Source: RGIG6165 sp045538835 (GTDB lineage Bacteria; Bacillota; Clostridia; Oscillospirales; Feifaniaceae). From it: 64,000 nt of DNA. Under the pieces are notes generated by a model. The model searched no databases. It was not told the origin of the DNA and worked only from the letters and a program-made list of their open reading frames with translations. The stretch covers positions 24,826 to 88,825 of the forward strand of contig JAZQEF010000010.1 in NCBI GenBank assembly GCA_045538835.1. Direction: 5' to 3'. Shown here piece after piece: positions 44,039-52,847 of this stretch. A program made the position numbers and the translations under genes. Positions within the stretch are counted from its first letter, which is position 1. Each line of letters starts with the position of its first letter.

Positions 44039-44091
44039 CACTCACCCTTAGTAAGTTAGTAAACTTACTAACTTTTTTAAAAAGTCAGTGT
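44039..44091 (+). repeat. 53-bp direct repeat, copy B
   Basis: Same layout as copy A: CACTCAC, the hairpin TTAGTAAGTT...AACTTACTAA with six T, then AAAGTCAGTGT. Again it starts just after a gene terminator. Confidence 0.8.
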
Positions 44092-44167
44092 ATCGTCGTT
44101 GCAAACTCCATATCAATTACTTCCGTGTATACAAGAAAGTTCAATCACTTCGTTGCGCCTGCTCTTT

Positions 44168-44202
44168 CCCGCCACGACGCGCTACGCTTGCGTCGTGGCG
44201 GG
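44168..44202. repeat. GC-rich perfect hairpin
   Basis: CCCGCCACGACGC and GCGTCGTGGCGGG (13 bp) around a 9-base loop; far more GC-rich than the surrounding DNA. No T run. Confidence 0.85.
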
Positions 44203-44213
44203 AGCCCTGTTTA

Positions 44214-44240
44214 AAGATTTTTGATGTTATCAAAAATCTT
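44214..44240. repeat. AT-rich perfect hairpin
   Basis: AAGATTTTTGAT and ATCAAAAATCTT (12 bp) around GTT. Confidence 0.85.
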
Positions 44241-44276
44241 CCATAATTATGCTTTATTATTTATTCTCTATTCTTT

Positions 44277-44313
44277 ATGAAGTTGAAACTTCGTTCCGAA
44301 GTTTCAACTTCAT
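44277..44313. repeat. 17-bp perfect palindrome shared with the FMN riboswitch arm
   Basis: ATGAAGTTGAAACTTCG and CGAAGTTTCAACTTCAT around TTC. The inner 23 bases (44283-44305) match 33404-33426 with one difference. Confidence 0.85.
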
Positions 44314-44335
44314 GCACCAAAGGTGTACTTCACTC

Positions 44336-44350
44336 GTCGCTTAAAGCGAC
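44336..44350. repeat. Short palindrome
   Basis: GTCGCTT and AAGCGAC around one A; fourth palindrome in the gene-free stretch 43983-44424. Confidence 0.6.
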
Positions 44351-44424
44351 GCTATTCCGAATAAAAAACAAAGGAAAGAAGTGTCTGTCAGCATTTTTTG
44401 TATCAACTAACGAATAACTGTTTT

Positions 44425-44892
44425 CTAAAACAATAATGCGCCTGCGCCGTATGTGACAAATGCAACAATAATGCCTGCCGCCAGCACGCCGAGCGCGATA
44501 GCGGGAAACGCCTTTTTTAAGCGCATATCGAGCATGGCGGCGATGAGGGCGCCTGTCCACGTGCCCGTACCGGGCAGGGGAATGGCAACAAATATAAAAA
44601 GACCCCAGAATTCGTAGCGAAGCACGACATCCTTTTTTTTCTCTGCTCTCGCTTCTAGACGGGAAACGAGACCGTCAAGACGAGGAAATCTTTTTCTCAT
44701 CCACGCAAAGATTCTGCGGATAAATAAAATTATAAACGGCACTGGAATAAGATTGCCGATTATTGCAACGGGTATCGCCACCCAAGGCGAAAGACCGTGC
44801 GCAACACCGATGGGTATAGCACCGCGCAGTTCTATGACGGGTATCATAGAAACCGCAAGAGTCATGAAAATTTTACCAAGCAGATTCCGCAC
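44425..44892 (-). CDS. Small multidrug-export-type membrane protein (COG2426)
   Basis: 155 residues starting at GTG 44892, 10 bases after GGAGG. Membrane protein with the family marks SMIPVIELRGAIPIG, GLSPWVAIPVAIIGNLIPVPF and IPLPGTGTWTGALIAAML. The family name (Sm_multidrug_ex) rests on thin evidence; it belongs to the broader DedA/VTT-like set, so a lipid or envelope role is possible. Confidence 0.85.
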   Translation of the reverse strand: MRNLLGKIFMTLAVSMIPVIELRGAIPIGVAHGLSPWVAIPVAIIGNLIPVPFIILFIRRIFAWMRKRFPRLDGLVSRLEARAEKKKDVVLRYEFWGLFIFVAIPLPGTGTWTGALIAAMLDMRLKKAFPAIALGVLAAGIIVAFVTYGAGALLF

Positions 44893-44944
44893 AGAGGGTT
44901 ATCCTCCATAATAACATAATATATATTATATATTATTATAAATT

Positions 44945-45208
44945 TTACTTGGTGTCAAATTTTTTGGTTATGTATTTACGCTTTGTAGCCTCGCCGCCTC
45001 GTATGTGTCGTTCGTCTTTGTTTTTCTTAAGAACGGGCACCACCTGCGCAAAGAGGGAGGGACTTATCTCACGCAGTCTGTCGGTGACATCCTTATGTAC
45101 GGTCGATTTTGATACTTTAAAAATTTTTGCGCACTCACGAACGGTGCAGCCGCTCTCTATAATATATTTAGCCAAAGTTATTGCCCGCTGGGCAATGTAG
45201 TCATTCAC
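44945..45208 (-). CDS. spoIIID: Sporulation transcription regulator SpoIIID
   Basis: 87 residues starting at GTG 45208 with GGGAGGCGG upstream. The helix-turn-helix CTVRECAKIFKVSKSTVHKDV (about 22-42) and the basic C-terminal helix (KKNKDERHIRGGEATKRKY) match SpoIIID at full length. It controls early mother-cell genes together with SigE. Its presence says the organism is, or descends from, an endospore former. Confidence 0.95.
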   Translation of the reverse strand: MNDYIAQRAITLAKYIIESGCTVRECAKIFKVSKSTVHKDVTDRLREISPSLFAQVVPVLKKNKDERHIRGGEATKRKYITKKFDTK

Positions 45209-45267
45209 TTTACCGCCTCCCGAAAACTGCTCACTAATCTATATGCGGGTAAAGGTGAAAAAAACAC

Positions 45268-45295
45268 AAAAAAGAGAGCATATGCTCTCTTTTTT
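45268..45295. terminator. Perfect palindromic terminator
   Basis: AAAAAAGAGAGCAT and ATGCTCTCTTTTTT form a 14-bp palindrome at the end of the oxidoreductase gene. Confidence 0.88.
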
Positions 45296-46595
45296 ACACA
45301 TCTGCATCGCCGGTGGCGGGGTTGTCGATAAGTTTGCCGTTCTTTTCAAAGCGTGAGCCGTGGCAGGGGCAGTCCCAGGTGCGTTCCGCCTTGTTCCATT
45401 TGAGGGCGCAGCCAAGGTGAGGGCAGCGCTTCGTTGTCGGTGTAAGCAGATTTATTGTTGTTTCAATACCGTTTGCAAAAAGCTGCGGTTTTATTATGCT
45501 TCGAGAAGGTGAAAATACGGGTGCGTCTTCGTTTTTCTTGCCTTGCACCATGTCAGTGAGTATTTTTGCCGCGACCATAGATGAGGTGATGCCCCATTTA
45601 TTAAAACCCGATGCAACATACAGATTTGGCGTTTTTGCACTGTACTGTCCGATGTAGGGTATCTTATCAAGGCTCATACAGTCCTGCGCCGCCCATATAT
45701 ATTTAGGCTTTGCGGTGGGGTAAGTCCTTTTTGCAAAATCCTCTATTTCTTTCCAGGCGCCGCCCTGTTTGCCCGTACGGTGTCCGCCGCCGCCGATAAT
45801 GAGAAAATCTCCGTAAGTTCTAAAAGACATACCCTTTTTGTCCTCGTCGACATACATTCCGTTTATATCGGGCGCATTTTTGAAAGCTATTTCATATGAG
45901 CGGTGCTGATAGAGTTTTAAAAAGTAACTGCCGTGTTTGTTTATAAAAGGAAAATGCGTTGCAACGATGATTTTTTTTGCCGTTATCTTGCCGTTATCGG
46001 ATATTGCGGTGTGCGGCGTAATGTCACGAATGAAAGTGTGCTCGAAAATATTTAAGTCCTTTGCGATGGCAGAGACAAATTTCAGCGGATTAAACTGCGC
46101 CTGATGGGGAAAGCAGACCGCACCTTTTGTTCTAAAAGGGAGATTTGGATCTTGCACGAATTTTGCATCAAAACCCAGACTGACCAGAGCGTTTACTTCA
46201 TTTTCGAGTTTTTTACTGTCGGTCATAGAATAGGTATAGGCGCTTTTTTTCTCAAAATCACAGTTTATTCTTGTACAGAGTTTTTCGTATTCATTCAATG
46301 CATCGAGATTTGCATTTAAATACATCTGTGCCTTTTCTTTTCCGATATTTTTGATGAGTCGGTCATATATAAGACCGTGTCCGAGAGTTATCTTTGCGGT
46401 CGTGTTTTTAGTTGTGCCGGAGGCTATTTTATTTCCTTCGACAACAATGCACTCTATACCTGCCTCTTTTAGAAAGTGCGCACACAAAAGACCGCAAATC
46501 CCGCCGCCGACTATAAGCACATCGGTTTTTATGTCGGCGTTAAGTTTATTAAATTCCGGCAGTTTAACGCTGTCACTCCATATGGAATCATTCAT
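45294..46595 (-). CDS. FAD-dependent oxidoreductase with C-terminal Rieske domain
   Basis: 433 residues. DAO-type flavin fold with TDVLIVGGGICGLLCAHFL (about 25-43) and GTTKNTTAKITLGHG, then a Rieske [2Fe-2S] motif at the C-terminus, CPHLGC and CPCHGSRF, giving the Cys2-His2 ligand set. The family (YhfW-like) links amine/amino-acid oxidase-like chemistry to a Rieske centre; its substrate is unknown. Unusual but not rare in Clostridia. Confidence 0.93.
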   Translation of the reverse strand: MNDSIWSDSVKLPEFNKLNADIKTDVLIVGGGICGLLCAHFLKEAGIECIVVEGNKIASGTTKNTTAKITLGHGLIYDRLIKNIGKEKAQMYLNANLDALNEYEKLCTRINCDFEKKSAYTYSMTDSKKLENEVNALVSLGFDAKFVQDPNLPFRTKGAVCFPHQAQFNPLKFVSAIAKDLNIFEHTFIRDITPHTAISDNGKITAKKIIVATHFPFINKHGSYFLKLYQHRSYEIAFKNAPDINGMYVDEDKKGMSFRTYGDFLIIGGGGHRTGKQGGAWKEIEDFAKRTYPTAKPKYIWAAQDCMSLDKIPYIGQYSAKTPNLYVASGFNKWGITSSMVAAKILTDMVQGKKNEDAPVFSPSRSIIKPQLFANGIETTINLLTPTTKRCPHLGCALKWNKAERTWDCPCHGSRFEKNGKLIDNPATGDADV

Positions 46596-46678
46596 ATTTT
46601 GCTCTCTCCTGTAAAAAATATATTATGTTTATTATGTGCATAAGTCGAGGAGAGTAGACTCCCATAAGGTTTAAAAAC

Positions 46679-46719
46679 AAAAAAATTCCGCAATAATACG
46701 TGTATTACGAAATTTTTTA
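46679..46719. other. Imperfect hairpin in the gap between the oxidoreductase and aminopeptidase genes
   Basis: AAAAAATTCCG... and ...CGAAATTTTTT flank AATACGTGTATT. It may act as a terminator or as the edge of the 204-base gap, which otherwise shows no gene. Confidence 0.45.
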
Positions 46720-46799
46720 TGAAGTATTAACGGAAAATATCAAGCCAAAACCGATTAATCCCTAAGTGAACACGCCCAAAGCGAGGTCGTATTTTTATT

Positions 46800-48203
46800 T
46801 TATCTGTTGAATAATGAATAAAAAGCCTTGTAAGCGCTATACACATCAAGTTTTGCCACAAGTTCCCACGGGGCGTGCATACACAGCATGGGTACGCCGA
46901 TATCTACGGTGGGTATGCCCAGTTGCGCGACATACATCGCTATCGTTCCGCCGCCGCCGAGGTCGACTTTGCCGAGTTCGCCCGTCTGCCAGAGGGCTTT
47001 GTCATCAAGTGTATTTGCGACAAATGCCATAACCTCAGCCGAAGCGTCGGATGTTGAACTCTTTCCTCTTGCACCGTGATATTTGCCTACCGATACGCCG
47101 CAGTTTAAGAAAGAACAGTTGCGTATATCCATAACTTCGGGGTAATTGGGGTCGAGTGCCGCAGTAACGTCTGCCGAAAAACATACGGAATTTCTGTACA
47201 TATCGCGGTATGATACGCCCTGATTTTCAGCAATCTCCTCAAAGAAATATTGCATAAAATGCGATTTCATACCTGTAAGACCGTCGGAGCCCGTTTCCTC
47301 TTTATCAAGAAGCATTGTCATAATACCGTGTTCAGGAGTTTCTGTATCGAGAAGCGCGGTGAGCGCAGGGTATGCACACACTCTGTCATCATGACCGTAA
47401 GCGCCTATCATACTGCGGTCAAAACCGATATCTCTTGCCTTTGCGGCAGGTACGATTTCAAGTTCTGCCGAAAGAAAGTCTTTTTCTGTTATGCCGTATT
47501 TTTCGTTAAGTGCAGATAAAACCGCAAGTTTTACTTTTTCGCTTGCTTTATCATCCTTAAACGGTCTGCTGCCCACAAGAATGTTCATATTCTCGCCCTT
47601 GATTGCCTCAGACATTTTTGCCGTTACCTGGTCCTGTGCAAGATGCGGTAAAAGGTCGGTCAGAACAAAAACGGGATCGTTTTCATCTTCGCCGATGCAT
47701 ATTTTTACCGTTTTGCCGTCGGGTTTACATACAACACCGTGAAGTGAAAGTGGGATAGTTGTCCACTGGTATTTTTTGATACCGCCGTAATAGTGAGTCT
47801 TGAAAAGAGCCAGTTCGTGGTCTTGATAAAGCGGTCTGGGTTTTAAGTCGAGACGGGGCGAGTCGATATGACTGCCTGCGATGTATATGCCGTTATCGAC
47901 TGTCTTTTTGCCGAATACAAAAAAGAATACTGCCTTGCCGCTGTTTATAGTGTAAACCTTGTCGCCCGGCTTGTATGACTTGTTTCTGTCAAAGAGCGTA
48001 AACCCCTTTTCTTTTGCAAGGCAGACTGCTTTTTCAACACATTCTCTCTCTGTTTTGCACTCGTCGATAAATGCCTTGTAGCCTTCGCAGTAGGCATATG
48101 CCTCATCTATCTCCTTGTCAGAAAAAACATCGTAGCCGTTTTTAGGTTTGTAAAACAACTTTTCCGTGAGCATTTCACCCTGTGTTTTGTTTTCCACTGT
48201 CAT
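46800..48203 (-). CDS. apeA: M18 family aminopeptidase
   Basis: 467 residues. M18 zinc-site motifs are intact: AGSHIDSPRLDLKP (His and Asp), DKEETGSDG (Glu, Glu, Asp), SADVTAALDPN, and the final His in GVPMLCMHAPWELV. It is a large cytosolic aminopeptidase for peptides with acidic or neutral N-termini. It precedes the transglycosylase gene on the same strand. Confidence 0.96.
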   Translation of the reverse strand: MTVENKTQGEMLTEKLFYKPKNGYDVFSDKEIDEAYAYCEGYKAFIDECKTERECVEKAVCLAKEKGFTLFDRNKSYKPGDKVYTINSGKAVFFFVFGKKTVDNGIYIAGSHIDSPRLDLKPRPLYQDHELALFKTHYYGGIKKYQWTTIPLSLHGVVCKPDGKTVKICIGEDENDPVFVLTDLLPHLAQDQVTAKMSEAIKGENMNILVGSRPFKDDKASEKVKLAVLSALNEKYGITEKDFLSAELEIVPAAKARDIGFDRSMIGAYGHDDRVCAYPALTALLDTETPEHGIMTMLLDKEETGSDGLTGMKSHFMQYFFEEIAENQGVSYRDMYRNSVCFSADVTAALDPNYPEVMDIRNCSFLNCGVSVGKYHGARGKSSTSDASAEVMAFVANTLDDKALWQTGELGKVDLGGGGTIAMYVAQLGIPTVDIGVPMLCMHAPWELVAKLDVYSAYKAFYSLFNR

Positions 48204-48215
48204 CTTCTCCTTAAC

Positions 48216-48731
48216 TTAGAATTCATATATCCATTCGTAAATTTTCTGATAGTATCCTATTTTCTTGATATACTTGTTTGTTTCACCGTAGGGGGTGGAG
48301 TCTATGGTCTTCCCGTCGTCGCTGTATCGTGAGTCGAGCAGCCATCTGTCTACATTTCCGCTGCCTGCATTGTATGCCGCAAGGGCGGTGTTTATATCAT
48401 TATAGGTACCAAAAAGTTTTGAAAAATAAAATACGCCGTATTTGATGTTTGTATCGGGATTAAAGATATCCTCGTTTTCCTGCGCTATCCAATTGAAAGT
48501 AATGTCGGATAACTGCATAAGCCCCTTAGCACCTGCAGAGGATACCGCATCTGCCTGCCAGTTGCTCTCAGCTTTTATTATTGCCGCAATAAGTGAGGGC
48601 GAAACGCTGTATTCTTGGGAATAAGTCAGTATCTCATCTTTATACTCAAGCGGAAAGAGCCGCGCGATGGCGCATATGGCAAAAGCCGCTGTGATGAGTA
48701 AAAATATAATCAGCCTAAAGAGCTTTTTCAT
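48216..48731 (-). CDS. Membrane-anchored lytic transglycosylase
   Basis: 171 residues: one N-terminal membrane anchor, then a family 1 lysozyme-like SLT domain with SLIAAIIKAESNWQADAVSSAGAKG, GLMQL, and NINTALAAYNAGSGNVDRWL. The catalytic Glu is in KAESN. Cleaves peptidoglycan with anhydro-muramic ends. Its start overlaps the coaE end by 17 bases. Confidence 0.93.
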   Translation of the reverse strand: MKKLFRLIIFLLITAAFAICAIARLFPLEYKDEILTYSQEYSVSPSLIAAIIKAESNWQADAVSSAGAKGLMQLSDITFNWIAQENEDIFNPDTNIKYGVFYFSKLFGTYNDINTALAAYNAGSGNVDRWLLDSRYSDDGKTIDSTPYGETNKYIKKIGYYQKIYEWIYEF

Positions 48732-49278
48732 AGATCTCCTTTAAAGTTGGGGTAATATCTCTGCCGTCATTAATTATGACATAGTCTGCATGCCCAGTAT
48801 AAAAATCATCGCTCTGCTGAGCAGAGAGGCGTAAAAGCGCATCTTTCTTTGAAATATCATCCCGATTTTCAATGCGCTCTATACATATATTATCATCTGA
48901 CAAAACCGCAACGGTTATGTCACACTTGTAACCGCTTTCGATAAGTGCCGCCGCATCTATGACGGCAAACGGCGCATCGCTTTCTGCGATAAGTCTGTCA
49001 AATTCACCGCATATGTAGGTATGCGATATTTTGTTGAGCATTTCTAATTTTTCGGGGTCGGAAAAGACTATTTTGCCCAGTTTTTTGCGGTCAACACCGT
49101 TGGCACAGAGGATATCTTTACCGAAAGTGTCGGCAAGTTCATTTACAAGCGGACCTTCTTTCATAAGACCGTGCGCAATTTTATCACCGTCTATAACAAG
49201 TGCGCCTTTTTCTTTAAAAAAACCGCTTATATACGATTTTCCTGTGCCGCTTCTTCCGACAATGCCGATTATTTTCAT
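48715..49278 (-). CDS. coaE: Dephospho-CoA kinase
   Basis: 187 residues. P-loop GIVGRSGTGKSYISG (5-19), the substrate Asp in VIDGDKIAHGL, and the lid segment near RIENRDDISKKDALLRLSAQ identify CoaE. It makes CoA, last step. Its ATG is 1 base after the tsaC stop. Confidence 0.95.
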   Translation of the reverse strand: MKIIGIVGRSGTGKSYISGFFKEKGALVIDGDKIAHGLMKEGPLVNELADTFGKDILCANGVDRKKLGKIVFSDPEKLEMLNKISHTYICGEFDRLIAESDAPFAVIDAAALIESGYKCDITVAVLSDDNICIERIENRDDISKKDALLRLSAQQSDDFYTGHADYVIINDGRDITPTLKEIYEKAL

Positions 49279-49279
49279 A

Positions 49280-50302
49280 TTATACCTCTATTACGGTAAA
49301 ACCTGCCGCTTTGATAAGCCTGTTTAAAACTGCCATTTCTATACCGTCACCGTCCGCAACACGTGCATATATAACAGAGACGGGCGTTGAGTCAAAATAT
49401 CTGAGCGCATCAAAAAGATTGTGTGCAAGCGTTCTCGGTTCAGACGGAGTTCCGTAGGGGCGGGTTACCGCTTCACAGAAAAAATCCTCCTCACCGTCAA
49501 AACAGAGCACACCGCAATCGCCTTTTAAGCGTATCTTACTTTTTATAAATGAACGGACTTCGGCATCATACCCCCTCACAAGCACCACCTTTGCTTTTGG
49601 GGCATAGTGGCGGTACTTCATACCTGGGGAGGCGGCAGTACCGTCATATTTTGCGAATATGGAATGGGAGAGAGCCACTCTTCCCAGCACGTCTTCAAGT
49701 TGGCGCAGGGTTATTGCGCCGGGACGGAGCAAAATAGGTTCTTCCCCTGCAAGTGAAACTACAGTGGATTCAAGACCGATGTCACTTTCACCGCCGTCGA
49801 TTATCATATCCACTCTGCCGTCCATCTCATCTTTGACATGAGCATAGCAGGTGGGTGAGGGCTTTCCCGACACATTTGCCGAGGGCGCCGCAATGGGACA
49901 ACTCGAGAGTTTTATGAGCGCGTTTGCTATCGGGTGTGACGGAATCCGCACCGCAACCGTGTCAAGCCCTGCAGATATCTCTGCAGGTATATTATCGTCC
50001 CTTTTTAAGACTACCGTCAGCGGACCGGGTGAGTAGCGGCGAAAAAGTTCATATGCCTCCTCCGGAACATCCTTTGCCACACTGTCAAGTTCCGATACAT
50101 CTGCGATATGTACTATAAGCGGATTGTCGGCGGGCCTGCCTTTTGCCTCAAATATTTTTGCCACTGCATTTTTATCGAGTGCATTAGCGCCCAGACCATA
50201 AACCGTCTCGGTCGGAAATATGACTGTACCGCCCGATGCAATTATGTCAGCCGCTTCCTGTAAGAATGCGGCATCATCTGCTTTAATGTGTTTTGTTATC
50301 AT
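49280..50302 (-). CDS. ywlC: L-threonylcarbamoyladenylate synthase (TsaC/Sua5, YwlC)
   Basis: 340 residues: YrdC domain (opening SGGTVIFPTETVYGLGANALD, SANVSGKPSPT) plus a C-terminal Sua5 domain (GTAASPGMKYRHYAPKA). Makes threonylcarbamoyl-AMP for the t6A modification of ANN-decoding tRNAs. It overlaps prfA (50299-50302), a neighbourhood also found in Bacillus (prfA-prmC-ywlC), but without prmC. Confidence 0.95.
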   Translation of the reverse strand: MITKHIKADDAAFLQEAADIIASGGTVIFPTETVYGLGANALDKNAVAKIFEAKGRPADNPLIVHIADVSELDSVAKDVPEEAYELFRRYSPGPLTVVLKRDDNIPAEISAGLDTVAVRIPSHPIANALIKLSSCPIAAPSANVSGKPSPTCYAHVKDEMDGRVDMIIDGGESDIGLESTVVSLAGEEPILLRPGAITLRQLEDVLGRVALSHSIFAKYDGTAASPGMKYRHYAPKAKVVLVRGYDAEVRSFIKSKIRLKGDCGVLCFDGEEDFFCEAVTRPYGTPSEPRTLAHNLFDALRYFDSTPVSVIYARVADGDGIEMAVLNRLIKAAGFTVIEV

Positions 50303-51372
50303 TCTTCGCTGCCTTTAAGTTTTTCACTCTGATCTGCAGTGATAAGAGCGTCTATCATCTCATCAAGGTCACCGTCCATAAAAGACTCTATTTTATAAAG
50401 CGTAAGACCTATTCTGTGATCTGAAACTCTTCCCTGAGGGAAGTTGTATGTCCTTATTCTTTCGCTACGGTCACCTGTGCCGACCTGACTCTTTCTCTCA
50501 CTTGCGATCTTTGCATTTCTTTCCGCCATTTCTCTCTCATAAAGACGTGAACGGAGGACCTTCATTGCCTTATCCTTGTTTTTGTGCTGACTTCTCTCGT
50601 CCTGACATTCAACTACAAGACCTGTGGGCAAATGTGTGATTCTTATTGCCGATTCCGTCTTGTTTACATGCTGACCGCCCGCACCGCCTGCACGGTAGGT
50701 GTCTATCTGCAGGTCTGTGGGATTGATTGTGACATCAACTTCCTCCGCTTCGGGAAGAACGGCAACCGTTGAAGTTGAAGTGTGAACTCTGCCCTGCGAT
50801 TCGGTTTCGGGCACACGCTGAACACGGTGGACACCGCTTTCAAATTTGAGTCTGCCGTAAGCATTTTCACCCGATATGGAGAAACTTATTTCCTTTATAC
50901 CGCCAAGTTCTGTTTCGTTGATGCTGAGCACTTCTGTTTTCCAGCGCTTTGTCTCTGCATACATTGAATACATACGGTAGAGCGAATGTGCGAAAAGCGC
51001 CGATTCCTCACCGCCTGCGCCGCCGCGTATCTCCATAATAACGTTTTTGTCATCATCGGGATCTTTGGGAATGAGAAGGATCTTGAGTTCTTCGGTTATC
51101 TCGGGGAGACGCGCCTTGTTGTCAAGATACTCCTGCTCGACCATCTCTTTAAAATCCTTGTCGTCTATCTTATCGTCAAGCATTGCCTTAGCCTCGTTCA
51201 TTGCGGCTTCGGCAACCTTGTACTCCTTGTATTTTTCGATGATGGGAGTTAAATTCTTATGCTCTCTCATAAGATCTCTGTACTGCTTTTGATCCGACAC
51301 AATGTCGGGTTGCATAAGTTTCTCGGAAACCTCGTTGTAACGCGCTTCAACCTGCGCAAGTTTTTCTATCAT
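50299..51372 (-). CDS. prfA: Peptide chain release factor 1
   Basis: 357 residues. The stop-codon reading PxT motif is PET in RVQRVPETESQGRVHTS, and the catalytic GGQ is in RAGGAGGQHVNKTESA (about 230). It recognises UAA and UAG. Its ATG overlaps the TGA of the DUF951 gene. prmC, which methylates the GGQ Gln and is usually adjacent, is missing here and would be elsewhere. Confidence 0.98.
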   Translation of the reverse strand: MIEKLAQVEARYNEVSEKLMQPDIVSDQKQYRDLMREHKNLTPIIEKYKEYKVAEAAMNEAKAMLDDKIDDKDFKEMVEQEYLDNKARLPEITEELKILLIPKDPDDDKNVIMEIRGGAGGEESALFAHSLYRMYSMYAETKRWKTEVLSINETELGGIKEISFSISGENAYGRLKFESGVHRVQRVPETESQGRVHTSTSTVAVLPEAEEVDVTINPTDLQIDTYRAGGAGGQHVNKTESAIRITHLPTGLVVECQDERSQHKNKDKAMKVLRSRLYEREMAERNAKIASERKSQVGTGDRSERIRTYNFPQGRVSDHRIGLTLYKIESFMDGDLDEMIDALITADQSEKLKGSEE

Positions 51373-51548
51373 TTTCTGATGACCTCTCTGACTTTAGTTG
51401 TTATGTCTGCACGGGGAATGAATACTATACGGTCGCAACCCAAACAGCGCAGACCGATGTCTGCACCTGTTCGCACGACTTCCCATTCAAAGGAACCGCA
51501 AGGATGCTTTTTTTTCATACGCAGAATGTCTGCATTACGAATATCCAT
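51369..51548 (-). CDS. DUF951 zinc-ribbon-like protein
   Basis: A 59-residue gene easily missed. It reads MDIRNADILRMKKKHPCGSF, then WEVVRTGADIGLRCLGCDRI, with Cys in HPCG and CLGC suggesting a metal knuckle. This is the DUF951 pattern (Bacillus YyaB/YchF-neighbour group), function unknown. TGA/ATG overlap with prfA shows coupling. Confidence 0.9.
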   Translation of the reverse strand: MDIRNADILRMKKKHPCGSFEWEVVRTGADIGLRCLGCDRIVFIPRADITTKVREVIRK

Positions 51549-51617
51549 AATTACCCCACTATAAATTATTGCATAAATATATAATATTATAATCTATGGC
51601 ATAATTTATTGCAATAT

Positions 51618-51648
51618 TAAAAAAGGACAACTGCGAGTTGTCCTTTTG
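51618..51648 (-). terminator. Terminator of ilvE
   Basis: AAAAGGACAACT and AGTTGTCCTTTT pair around GCG, with T run on the minus strand. Confidence 0.88.
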
Positions 51649-51651
51649 AAA

Positions 51652-52719
51652 TCATTTTACTTTTACTCTCCAGCCGAACGGGTCGTCCGATCTGCCCCAC
51701 TGGATATCTGTGATCGTCTTGTACAGTTTTGCGCTGAGTTCGCCTATACTACCGTCCCCTATCGTCCAGACATCGTCTTTATAGCGAAGTTTGCCTACAG
51801 GGGATATAACAGCAGCAGTGCCTGTGCCGAAAACCTCTTCGAGTTTTCCGTTTTTCTGTGCCTCTACAAGATCGTCAACAGAAACTTTGCGTTCTTCGAC
51901 CTCATAGCCAAGAGACTTGCATACTTCAATAACCGAATTTCTCGTGATACCGGGCAGGATAGAGCCGTTGAGCATGGGAGTCACGACCTTACCGTCTATC
52001 TTGAAAAAGATGTTCATTGCGCCGACTTCTTCAATATATTTACGTTCAACACCGTCAAGCCAGAGCACCTGAGAATAACCGTCATTATGAGCCTTGACCT
52101 GAGCCGCAAGACTTGCAGTATAGTTACCGCCCGTCTTTGCAAAACCCATGCCGCCTCTTACTGCACGAACATATTCATCTTCTATCCAGATGCCTACGGG
52201 TGAAAGACCGCTTGCATAGTAAGCGCCTGAGGGCGAGAGGATTATCATAAAGAGATATGTCTTTGACGGTGCAACGCCGAGGAAGGGGTCTGTCGCAATG
52301 ACAAAGGGACGTATGTAAAGACTTGTGTCAGGCTGTGAGGGCACCCAGTCGCTGTCAACATCGACAAGTGTTTTGACAGCCTCAACAAAGAGGTCTTCGT
52401 CGATTCTTGGTATACAGAGTCTGTCATTGGAGTTATTGGCGCGCTTAGCATTCATTTCGGGACGGAAGAGGTAGATACTGCCGTCATCGCCTCTGTACGC
52501 TTTCATACCTTCAAACATCTCCTGACCGTAGTGGAAGACCATTGCAGCAGGAGAGAGTGTGATATCGTTAAACGGTTCGATTCTCGGATTAAACCAGCCC
52601 TTGCCCTCTTCGTAGTTCATAATAAACATATGATCTGTAAAGATGTGACCGAAACCTAAGGGCTTTGAAGCATCAGGTTTAGCTTTCGGGGCAGTTGTTT
52701 TATTGATTTTGATTTCCAT
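51652..52719 (-). CDS. ilvE: Branched-chain amino acid aminotransferase
   Basis: 355 residues, class IV pyridoxal-phosphate fold. The catalytic Lys region is DVNEVYVRAVRGGMGFAKTGGN-like (RGGMGFAKTGGNYTASL) and the cofactor/phosphate loop is VFGTGTAAVISPVG near the C-terminus. It transaminates Leu, Ile and Val. It stands alone with its own terminator. Confidence 0.96.
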   Translation of the reverse strand: MEIKINKTTAPKAKPDASKPLGFGHIFTDHMFIMNYEEGKGWFNPRIEPFNDITLSPAAMVFHYGQEMFEGMKAYRGDDGSIYLFRPEMNAKRANNSNDRLCIPRIDEDLFVEAVKTLVDVDSDWVPSQPDTSLYIRPFVIATDPFLGVAPSKTYLFMIILSPSGAYYASGLSPVGIWIEDEYVRAVRGGMGFAKTGGNYTASLAAQVKAHNDGYSQVLWLDGVERKYIEEVGAMNIFFKIDGKVVTPMLNGSILPGITRNSVIEVCKSLGYEVEERKVSVDDLVEAQKNGKLEEVFGTGTAAVISPVGKLRYKDDVWTIGDGSIGELSAKLYKTITDIQWGRSDDPFGWRVKVK

Positions 52720-52847
52720 TGCCTTGTCTCTCCTTAAATTTGTATAGATATATTATAGTCTCACAGAGTAGCCCATTTCAAGAGTTAATTTACATAAAAG
52801 ATGATTGCTTTTCATAAACTCTATATATATGATTGCGAGGTGAGGGT

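Noticed and set aside
44092..44424. tRNA, CRISPR array or retron in the palindrome-rich gap
   Set aside because: No cloverleaf with TTCGAAT arm, no regularly spaced identical repeats, and no reverse transcriptase nearby.
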